A stretch of 33,784 nucleotides of DNA from Robertmurraya massiliosenegalensis JC6 (GTDB lineage Bacteria; Bacillota; Bacilli; Bacillales; Cytobacillaceae), in contig NZ_HE978517.1 in NCBI RefSeq assembly GCF_000311725.1, positions 204,231 to 238,014 of the forward strand, read 5' to 3'. Position numbers and translations under genes: made by a program. Below the pieces are notes generated by a model. It worked only from the letters and a program-made list of their open reading frames with translations. It ran no database searches and had not been told where the DNA came from. The first letter of the stretch is position 1. The number at the start of each line of letters is the position of its first letter. Shown piece after piece: positions 16,681 through 22,719 of this stretch.

Positions 16681-16797
16681 TTATTTTTCTTTTACTTCTT
16701 CAATCTTCACATCGCAACAAGTACTTTTCTCCTCTTTGACCTCTTCTATTTTTATATCACAACAAGAATCAGCTTTATCTTTTTTAAACCATGCCAA
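16681..16797 (-). CDS. 38-residue peptide with two vicinal-cysteine repeats
   Basis: A small gene starting at TTG (16797), about 7 nt after AAAGGAGGTGA (16805-16814); that site overlaps the permease stop, implying translational coupling. The product begins MAWFKKDKAD and then contains an internal duplication, SCCDIKIEEVKEEK followed by TCCDVKIEEVKEK. Each copy gives a vicinal Cys pair followed by a charged helix. Vicinal dithiols bind As(III) tightly. I infer an arsenic-binding chaperone or buffer serving the permease encoded upstream. The ATG inside the start region is in another frame and stops after two codons. I do not recognise a named family. Confidence 0.75.
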   Translation of the reverse strand: MAWFKKDKADSCCDIKIEEVKEEKSTCCDVKIEEVKEK

Positions 16798-16812
16798 CGT
16801 ATATCACCTCCT

Positions 16813-17679
16813 TTAAATTAAGTAAAATAGAAACCCTGACATTGAAGCCATAAAAACAACAGACACAACAAACGCTGAGACCAGCTTTTTCTTAAATATA
16901 GAATTTAGTAGTGCAACTTCTGGTAGACTAGCTCCTGTTGAGGCAATCATAAGCGCCATCACAGGTGGAAAGGCCATCCCTTTTGCAATAAGAATTTGCG
17001 ACAAAGGGATCATTGTTGATAACCGAATATATAAAGGTATTCCGATAATTGCAGCGATTGGAACCAGCCACCACTTGTCGCCTCCAAGGTATGTCGTAAT
17101 CCATTCTGTCGGTACTGCTCCGTGAATGATGGCACCAATTCCAGCTCCAATTAATAGGTATGGATATACGGTTTTCATGAGGCCCACGGTTTCTATCAAT
17201 GCACCTCTGATACTAAATTTAACTTCCTGTTCATTAAATCCCGTCAAAGTTACTTTCTTCACTGCTTTTTCGAAACCCAGTTTTTCTAGAGTGAATCCAA
17301 TAATGATTGAGAGTATGGAAGTAACAAGTGTATAAACTATTGCAACTTTGACCCCTAATAAAGCAGCCATTAGTGTGATAATTGTAGGATCTAAGACTGG
17401 TGAAGCAAATAAGAACACCATTACTACTCCAAATCTCACATTTTTATTAAGTAAATTAACTATCACTGGAATTGTTGAACAAGAACAGAATGGAGTTATA
17501 AATGCGAATAAAATTGCTGCAATAACTCCTACAAAGGTGTTTTTTCCAGATAAATACTTATTCAGTTTTTCATATGGAATAATCCCTTGAATTAAACTGA
17601 CCAAAAATGAAATTCCTATAAATAAAACCGTAAGCTCTAGAGCTATTGATATAAAATCCTTGAAAATTTGCTCTACCAC
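16813..17679 (-). CDS. ArsP-like permease (DUF318 family), copy 2
   Basis: A 288-residue membrane protein with about eight hydrophobic segments. The family Cys motif PFCSCSTIPVI is followed by ASPVLDPT. It is shorter than copy 1 (334 residues) and clearly diverged from it. It starts at GTG behind GGAGG. It heads the series permease, CC peptide, arsN-type gene, arsM, so exported organoarsenicals such as methylarsenite are the best guess for substrate. Two putative MarR-type operators lie upstream (17700-17712 and 17787-17799), the first overlapping the leader just before the ribosome binding site. Confidence 0.85.
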   Translation of the reverse strand: MVEQIFKDFISIALELTVLFIGISFLVSLIQGIIPYEKLNKYLSGKNTFVGVIAAILFAFITPFCSCSTIPVIVNLLNKNVRFGVVMVFLFASPVLDPTIITLMAALLGVKVAIVYTLVTSILSIIIGFTLEKLGFEKAVKKVTLTGFNEQEVKFSIRGALIETVGLMKTVYPYLLIGAGIGAIIHGAVPTEWITTYLGGDKWWLVPIAAIIGIPLYIRLSTMIPLSQILIAKGMAFPPVMALMIASTGASLPEVALLNSIFKKKLVSAFVVSVVFMASMSGFLFYLI

Positions 17680-17699
17680 TATAAAACCTCCTCAAATAT

Positions 17700-17712
17700 T
17701 TGTATTTTACAA
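17700..17712. promoter_or_regulatory. Putative MarR operator, site 1
   Basis: The sequence TTGTA-TTT-TACAA is a perfect 5-bp dyad with a 3-bp spacer, 20 bp before the permease start. It fits the pattern TTGYA-N3-TRCAA shared with sites 2 and 3. Confidence 0.6.
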
Positions 17713-17786
17713 GTATAATTCAAAAAAAATATCCTGACACAACTAAGACAAACCTTAAGAAACTTACTTAAACCCCTAAAAAATAA

Positions 17787-17799
17787 TTGTATTTTGCAA
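17787..17799. promoter_or_regulatory. Putative MarR operator, site 2
   Basis: TTGTATTTTGCAA differs from site 1 by one base; the identity between the two sites covers 16 of 17 positions when the flanking AGTAT is included. It lies between marR and the permease gene. Confidence 0.6.
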
Positions 17800-17824
17800 G
17801 TATCCACACTAGGGAGGTACCCCC

Positions 17825-18268
17825 CTAAATGTTTCCACAGCATACACTTGATTTTGCCATTGCGTTATTTAAGAGTCTAATGGAACGTATGACAGTTTCT
17901 TTTTCAAAATCGTTCATTTCTGAAAAAACTTCATTTAGAAAAGTATTCATTTGTTCGTCGATAGTAGTAGCTACGTATTTTCCTTCTACCGTCAAGGAGA
18001 GAATATTTATCCTTCTATCCTCTGGATCTGGTGTCTTTTTTACTAAATTCATTTTAACTAAGGACTGAACTTGACGACTAAAAGTTGTAATGTCTATGCC
18101 TAATGTATCTGCAATTTGCTGCATCGAAGGGTTATGTTGATGATCAATCTCGTATAATATATGACTTTGTACGAGTGAAATATCACATCCACCAGTGCTA
18201 CAACAGTTTTTATTAAGAAGTCCAAAGCGCCTAGTCATCACTTGGAATAATTCACGTAAATTTTCCAT
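17825..18268 (-). CDS. MarR family regulator with two CC motifs, predicted arsenic sensor
   Basis: A 147-residue winged-helix regulator. The ATG at 18268 is chosen for AGAGGTGA just upstream; a longer frame from 18307 would run back into the operator. The DNA-binding part contains SMQQIADTLGIDITTFSRQVQSL and the wing DPEDRRINILSLT. Unusually, it carries vicinal Cys near both ends: C22/C23 with C28 (NCCSTGGC) and C143/C144 (VCCGNI). These could form an As(III) site in the dimer. Palindromic sites lie in front of it and of the permease downstream, so it probably represses both itself and the permease-arsM series. Confidence 0.82.
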   Translation of the reverse strand: MENLRELFQVMTRRFGLLNKNCCSTGGCDISLVQSHILYEIDHQHNPSMQQIADTLGIDITTFSRQVQSLVKMNLVKKTPDPEDRRINILSLTVEGKYVATTIDEQMNTFLNEVFSEMNDFEKETVIRSIRLLNNAMAKSSVCCGNI

Positions 18269-18301
18269 TTTTATCACCTCTCTTTTATTATATGAATTAA
18301 T

Positions 18302-18314
18302 TTGCAAATTGCAA
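18302..18314. promoter_or_regulatory. Putative MarR operator, site 3
   Basis: TTGCA-AAT-TGCAA is a perfect dyad of the same form as sites 1 and 2, about 34 bp upstream of the marR start. It supports autoregulation. Confidence 0.6.
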
Positions 18315-18318
18315 CTTT

Positions 18319-18531
18319 TTATTTATGATAATTTTTATTTTTCATTTTTGAGTATGCCCTAATAAAACTTTGATAAGTATCCTCTCCATAATACATTACA
18401 TTACCTTTAAAGAAATTTTCAATGATAAACTCTTTAGCTTCATAAGTTTTATATCCCCTTGCGGAAATTATAAGATTAAAATATGATTCGAAATATTCCT
18501 CAGATAGTACACTTGAATAATTCACTGTCAT
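18319..18531 (-). CDS. Hypothetical 70-residue protein
   Basis: A soluble, Tyr-rich small protein preceded by AAGGGGTGAT at good spacing before its ATG. No motif, membrane segment or Cys is seen. It sits upstream of marR in the same direction, but the MarR dyad at 18302-18314 lies between them, so co-transcription is unclear. I do not recognise the family. Confidence 0.55.
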   Translation of the reverse strand: MTVNYSSVLSEEYFESYFNLIISARGYKTYEAKEFIIENFFKGNVMYYGEDTYQSFIRAYSKMKNKNYHK

Positions 18532-18686
18532 AATATATCACCCCTTTTAACACTAGATTATGATCTACTTGATACTAGTGTATGTTATTTACTTGTATTA
18601 TACAACTAATTTACACAATTTGTAAATCTTATTCATAGCAAAATAATGACAATTTTCTAAAATCCTACACTTAATTTGTAAAAAAG

Positions 18687-18695
18687 TGGTATACT
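18687..18695 (+). promoter_or_regulatory. Extended -10 promoter of tcmP
   Basis: TGG-TATACT is an extended -10 element, about 50 bp upstream of the tcmP ATG. No convincing -35 is present at the normal distance. Confidence 0.4.
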
Positions 18696-18744
18696 TTTTT
18701 GCAGTTATTAGGATAGTTTTAAAATTTTAGAGAGGAGAATCCCT

Positions 18745-19881
18745 ATGTCTGATATTGATTTTTTTAGTGTGCAAAGGGAACAATCTAGGATAAAGACAAA
18801 TTTACTTACCAAGTATTTTGATGTTTGGGCAAAAATTATTCGCCCAAGATCAAGAAGCGGAAAAATTGCATATATTGATTTATTTAGTGGACCTGGCAAA
18901 TTTAATGATGGCAGTAAATCTACACCTCTTCTTATTTTAGAAAAAGCCATTAACGATGAAAATTTAAAAAATAGTTTAGTTACCGTATTTAACGATGCTA
19001 GTACAGATACTAGCAAACAACTAATGCAAAACATTAATAATATGCAAGGAATTGATATCTTAAAATATAAACCCCAGGTGCTCAATACTGAAGTAGGAGA
19101 TGAGATTGCTACTATATTTTCTGAAAAAAATCTAATCCCAACTTTAGCCTTCATTGACCCTTGGGGTTATAAAGGGCTAACAATAAAATTAATAAATGCA
19201 CTCATAAAAGACTTTGGTTCTGATTGTATCTTTTTCTTCAATTATAATCGTATCAATATGGGTATTAATAATCCAATCGTTGTTCAACATATGGACGCCC
19301 TTTTTGGAGAAGAAAGGGCAAATAAAATGAGAGAAAAAATTAAAAATCTGAATTCAGAAGAGAAAGAAGCATATATTGTTAACGAATTAGCAGAAGCCCT
19401 CTCTGTTAATCATTCAAATTTAGTACTACCATTCCGTTTTATAGATGAAAAAAAGAATAAAGCAAGTCATTATCTTATTTTCGTATCTAAGCATAAACTT
19501 GGTTATACAATCATGAAAGAAATTATGGCTAATGAGAGCAGCATAAAAGAAGATGGAGTCGCCACTTTTTCATATATACCTGTAAAACACTTAGAAAGAC
19601 ATCAAAACATTCAGTTATCACTTTTAATACAATACGAAAGACCACTAGATAGTTTGGGAAAAGAGTTAATGAATAAATATAAAGGAAAGACACTGACTGT
19701 TAAGGAGATTTTTGATGTTAATCAGATTGGGACTCCATTTACATCTTCTGACTTTAAAGAAGCTCTAAGAAGATTAGAAGATGAAGGCTATATTATCACC
19801 GATCCCCCAGCTTCAAAAAGGCCAATGAGAAACGGAGTAAAAACAATGGGGGATAAAGTTAAAATTTCTTTCTTAAGATAG
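18745..19881 (+). CDS. tcmP: Three-Cys-motif partner protein TcmP
   Basis: A 378-residue protein. The N-terminal half is Rossmann-like with YIDLFSGPG (43-51), resembling a methyltransferase SAM motif, and IDPWGY (137-142), resembling the catalytic DPPY-type motif. The C-terminal part (about 315-360) looks like a winged helix (KEIFDV... FKEALRRLEDEGYI). GAGAGGAG precedes the ATG. TcmP is known mainly by its genomic pairing with DUF5131 'three-Cys-motif' proteins, and that partner follows 73 bp downstream. The biochemical role is, as far as I know, not established; nucleic acid modification or phage defence are guesses. Confidence 0.85.
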   Translation: MSDIDFFSVQREQSRIKTNLLTKYFDVWAKIIRPRSRSGKIAYIDLFSGPGKFNDGSKSTPLLILEKAINDENLKNSLVTVFNDASTDTSKQLMQNINNMQGIDILKYKPQVLNTEVGDEIATIFSEKNLIPTLAFIDPWGYKGLTIKLINALIKDFGSDCIFFFNYNRINMGINNPIVVQHMDALFGEERANKMREKIKNLNSEEKEAYIVNELAEALSVNHSNLVLPFRFIDEKKNKASHYLIFVSKHKLGYTIMKEIMANESSIKEDGVATFSYIPVKHLERHQNIQLSLLIQYERPLDSLGKELMNKYKGKTLTVKEIFDVNQIGTPFTSSDFKEALRRLEDEGYIITDPPASKRPMRNGVKTMGDKVKISFLR

Positions 19882-19920
19882 AACAAATGTTCTTGTAAAA
19901 AGTTCCCAATAGTGTATGAT
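19880..19920 (+). promoter_or_regulatory. LexA-like (SOS) box overlapping a promoter
   Basis: AGAACA-AA-TGTTCT (19880-19893) contains GAAC-N4-GTTC, the core of the Gram-positive LexA/DinR box. A promoter TTGTAA (19893-19898), 16 bp, TATGAT (19915-19920) abuts it, so LexA bound here would block RNA polymerase. It lies at the tcmP stop and upstream of the DUF5131 gene. Confidence 0.6.
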
Positions 19921-19954
19921 TATGATATAGTATACTATTCAGGAGGGATATGTA

Positions 19955-20674
19955 ATGGCTGGTAATTCTAGTATTGAATGGACAGAAGCAACTTGGAATC
20001 CTGTTACTGGTTGTAACAAGGTCTCAGATGGCTGTAAGCATTGCTACGCTGAACGTATGGCCAAACGACTTTTTGCAATGGGTAACCCTAGATATATAAA
20101 TGGGTTTAAAGTAACTCTTCATAACGATTTAATAAATGTACCCAGAAAATGGAATAAACCTAAAAGAATCTTTGTAAATTCCATGTCAGATTTATTTCAT
20201 GAGGAAATACCACTTGAATTTATTAAACAGGTTTTTAAAACTATGAATGAGACACCACATCACTCTTACCAAGTGCTTACAAAACGTCCAGAGAGGGTAG
20301 TAGAACTTGCTAATATTTTAAATTTCACACCTAATATTTGGATGGGTACAAGTATTGAAAATGAAAAGGTTATTCATAGAATTGACATTTTGAAACATGT
20401 ACCTGCAGTAATTAGATTTTTATCTTGTGAACCCTTACTAGGACCACTTGATAACCTAGATTTAAATAATATTCATTGGGTAATTGCTGGTGGAGAATCT
20501 GGACCAGGGGCCCGACCTATGGAGGCTGACTGGGTTAGGTCTATTCGTGACCAATGTAATGAACAGAAAGTTGCTTTCTTTTTTAAACAATGGGGTGGCG
20601 TTCAAAAGCATCGTTTTGGGCGGGAATTAGATGATAAAACATACAATGAATATCCAAAACTAACCCTTGCCTAA
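19955..20674 (+). CDS. DUF5131 / phage Gp37-Gp68-like three-Cys-motif protein
   Basis: A 239-residue protein starting IEWTEATWNPVTGC. The three-Cys motif is C20-x6-C27-x2-C30 (GCNKVSDGCKHCYAE), reminiscent of radical-SAM cluster binding but with altered spacing. Other conserved pieces are VNSMSDLFHE, VLTKRPER, MGTSIEN, FLSCEPLLGP and WVIAGGESGPGARPM. Relatives occur in phages and mobile elements. AGGAGGG lies before the ATG. Transcription may come both from tcmP read-through and from its own LexA-box promoter. Enzymatic activity is unknown to me; an SAM- or cluster-dependent reaction is inferred. Confidence 0.85.
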   Translation: MAGNSSIEWTEATWNPVTGCNKVSDGCKHCYAERMAKRLFAMGNPRYINGFKVTLHNDLINVPRKWNKPKRIFVNSMSDLFHEEIPLEFIKQVFKTMNETPHHSYQVLTKRPERVVELANILNFTPNIWMGTSIENEKVIHRIDILKHVPAVIRFLSCEPLLGPLDNLDLNNIHWVIAGGESGPGARPMEADWVRSIRDQCNEQKVAFFFKQWGGVQKHRFGRELDDKTYNEYPKLTLA

Positions 20675-20703
20675 CTTTAATAGGCAGGGGTTGATTAAAT
20701 TTT
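20662..20703 (+). terminator. Rho-independent terminator after the DUF5131 gene
   Basis: The 11-bp arms AACCCTTGCCT (20662-20672) and AGGCAGGGGTT (20682-20692) contain one G-T pair and a 9-nt loop. A T-rich stretch follows. The stop codon lies at the edge of the left arm. Confidence 0.75.
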
Positions 20704-20715
20704 TCATAAATAGTA

Positions 20716-20828
20716 CTGACACATGCTCATAAGTTACAAAATAAAACTCAAATGTTATCTTAAAGCATAAGTTTGTCACCTATCCTTTTAAAGCATAAGC
20801 ATGTCACAGTTACATTTTTATGCTTTAA
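20716..20828. repeat. Cluster of short repeats resembling an insertion-sequence end
   Basis: Two direct copies of TTAAAGCATAAG-NN-TGTCAC (20760-20779 and 20788-20807; 18 of 20 identical, 28-bp period) are flanked by an inverted partial copy TTATGCTTTAA (20818-20828) and a looser inverted copy at 20717-20733 (TGACACATGCTCATAAG). Multiple subterminal repeats starting with TGACA/TGTCA are typical of IS21-family ends. No transposase is present, so this would be a remnant. The rest of the 340-bp gap up to 21015 shows no gene. Confidence 0.45.
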
Positions 20829-21015
20829 GTCACACATTCATAAAACAACTCCTATATTCACTAACGTCAATAAATGAAACTATATATTAAGGAATATTCG
20901 ACAAAAACCTATGAAACCCTTGAACCATAAGGAGAATAATTGTAACTGAGAATATAACTACTATTAGATGCTATAATAGCTATACAAAATATGTAAATAA
21001 AAGAGGATTGAAGGC

Positions 21016-21457
21016 ATGAAATCATTGAAAACTAAGGCTCTTGAATGGATTAATTCACTATACGATAAGTCTTCTATTATCGATAAAGAGAAAGTAATTA
21101 TGGACAGCTCTGTTTATTTTAAGGTAGAAGGATTTGCTGACGAGCCAGAGGTGTATCTAATAGCTACTAAAGAAGGCATAGAATTTGGATATGAAGCTAC
21201 TCAGTGGGATGGGTTATATGCCTTCTCCCATTCCAGGCATGTATAAAAAACACTCATTAACCTGGGAGAAATTGCAATCATCAGACAAATTGGAACAACA
21301 AGAATTAATACTTGACCTACTAATGAAAACTATCAATTCAAGAAAAAGACAATATCGAAAGTGCCAATTCTGTGGAGAAAAAGTTGCTGTAGAACATCGG
21401 TTTGATATGAATACATGCCATGGTTGTGCCAGTAAGCATTTTGGTGTGGTATATTAA
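21016..21457 (+). pseudogene. Zinc-ribbon protein gene split by a frameshift
   Basis: The first frame (21016-21246) encodes 76 residues from an ATG with AGAGGA upstream and stops at SHSRHV. The second, in another frame (to 21457), reads YKKHSLTWEKLQ onward and ends with a zinc ribbon, CQFCGEKV...CHGC. The second frame has no ribosome binding site, and the two join naturally at about 21240-21247 if one base were restored, giving a protein of about 145 residues. A one-base deletion or sequencing error is most likely. The family is not recognised; the ribbon suggests nucleic acid or protein binding. Confidence 0.6.
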
Positions 21458-21566
21458 TTCATTACCCAATATTAAAATACAATGATAACAGTATTAAACA
21501 GTATCATTGAATCTCTACTACTTAAATCCTTCTTGTTTGTTACAATAAAAATAAAGGAGTTTTAAA

Positions 21567-21803
21567 ATGATTGAAATACTTATTGACCATTCCTATGAAG
21601 ATGATTATTTTATGATTTCTGAAATTACAGTAAACATAAAGGATGTATCTGAAAAAGAACGAATTGAAAAAGTAGTGCAAAAGTCTAATCTTATAGGCTC
21701 TTTAGTAGACGTAGGTAATGATTTGAAGAAACGTATAGCTGATCGATTAAAAGTTGATGTTAGCATTATTGATTTTGATACAAATGAAATTGACATAATG
21801 TAA
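21567..21803 (+). CDS. Hypothetical 78-residue acidic protein
   Basis: A short alpha/beta-looking, acidic protein with no Cys and no membrane segment, preceded by AAAGGAG at good spacing. The N-terminus IEILIDHSYEDDYFMISEI and the C-terminus VDVSIIDFDTNEIDIM look like strands flanking helices. No family recognised. A long hairpin lies 60 bp downstream at 21865-21908. Confidence 0.6.
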   Translation: MIEILIDHSYEDDYFMISEITVNIKDVSEKERIEKVVQKSNLIGSLVDVGNDLKKRIADRLKVDVSIIDFDTNEIDIM

Positions 21804-21864
21804 TAATCGTAAAATAACGAGTCCAGTTTTTTGCTACATACAGGTTAATAATCATTGATAAAGC

Positions 21865-21908
21865 AATATCCCAATCTCTTGAATCAGACTCTAAGAAATT
21901 GGGATATT
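21865..21908. repeat. Long perfect inverted repeat
   Basis: The 11-bp arms AATATCCCAAT (21865-21875) and ATTGGGATATT (21898-21908) are perfect, and four more pairs (TCTT/AAGA) form inside after one mismatch. The remaining loop is about 12 nt. No T-run follows on either side, so a standard terminator is doubtful. Confidence 0.5.
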
Positions 21909-21989
21909 AGGTTTAGCAAGTTCTTTTCATACGACATTGTATTTTCTCCATCTAACAAAACCTAACGGAAGATTTCTTTTGATAATATT

Positions 21990-22373
21990 TTATAGTTTAT
22001 AGCCTCTAATTAGCTTAATTAACCGCTGATTTTCCTTTGATAATCTTGATTGAGAATTGTCACCAAGTCTTGTGATTTTTCGTGGATTTCTTGGATATAG
22101 AATATTCCTGTTACCTTTCATTAGAATATCTAAATCTTGACTCGCCTCATACAAGAGATTATTCTCAACGTCTACACCATTGCTCCATCGTATAGTTCCT
22201 ACCACTGCATCCAATTCTGCTGACATAAACAAGTTTATATCGTTACATAAGTCTTTCAATAACCCTTGTTCTTTTTGCAAAAATATTTGAATATCTAAAA
22301 TTCTATACTCATTATTTTCAAATCCCATTATTAGCTTGAAGGTTTTTGTCGGGTAAAATGATAAAATTCTCAT
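21990..22373 (-). CDS. DUF2442 domain protein
   Basis: A 127-residue protein starting MRILSFYPTKTFKLIMGFEN. The order 'F-x-N-x-E-x-R-x-x-D' followed by an acidic stretch and TIRWSNGVDVENNLLYEAS matches the DUF2442 pattern. Members are often near toxin-antitoxin or transposon genes, and their function is not established. The C-terminal tail after about residue 90 is basic (NPRKITRLG... KLIRGYKL) and beyond the usual domain. AAGGAGG precedes the ATG. Confidence 0.7.
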   Translation of the reverse strand: MRILSFYPTKTFKLIMGFENNEYRILDIQIFLQKEQGLLKDLCNDINLFMSAELDAVVGTIRWSNGVDVENNLLYEASQDLDILMKGNRNILYPRNPRKITRLGDNSQSRLSKENQRLIKLIRGYKL

Positions 22374-22486
22374 GTATTGCTTCCTCCTTTTAACTCCTAC
22401 TTTCTTTAAATATCCTTCCCCACCATTTGATTCAATTTCTTTGTAATTCCCGATCTAACCAAAATGTTTTAATTGGGAATTTCCAA

Positions 22487-22618
22487 CTAAAATAACCAGG
22501 ATTTTAGATAATACCCGATCATTAGGCCAACCATTAGCATAATAGCTTTTCCAGCAACCACTGTTACTATGTTCTGTACGAATTTCCTTGATTGAAACTT
22601 CTTTATTAATGACTTCAT
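22487..22618 (-). CDS. Putative 43-residue single-pass membrane protein
   Basis: The frame runs from an ATG at 22618, 8 nt after AGGGGG, to a TAG at 22487. The product has a basic N-terminus (MKSLIKKFQSRKFVQ), one hydrophobic helix (about residues 16-38: IVTVVAGKAIMLMVGLMIGYY) and ends KSWLF. The composition and start signal favour a real gene over chance, but no family is recognised and similar short frames can arise randomly. Confidence 0.45.
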   Translation of the reverse strand: MKSLIKKFQSRKFVQNIVTVVAGKAIMLMVGLMIGYYLKSWLF

Positions 22619-22668
22619 TTCAACATCCCCCTAAGTTTTTACTCGATATTGTTACCTTTGTAACTGTA

Positions 22669-22711
22669 TTAGAAAATAATAAAAACCGCCCATTCCATTT
22701 ATGAGCGGTTT
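22669..22711 (-). terminator. Probable terminator
   Basis: The stem AAACCGC (22683-22689) and GCGGTTT (22705-22711) is followed on the minus strand by TTTTTATTATTTT. It has no assigned upstream gene; read-through from the glmS side or an unrecognised transcript in 22.8-23.4 kb could use it. Confidence 0.6.
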
Positions 22712-22719
22712 GAAAATTT

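Noticed and set aside
18745-19154. Minus-strand frame opposite the start of tcmP
   Set aside because: It has no ribosome binding site or family features and is a shadow of tcmP.
20716-20828. The short repeats considered as a CRISPR array
   Set aside because: There are only two direct copies with an 8-bp gap, plus inverted copies, and no cas genes; the spacing does not fit an array.
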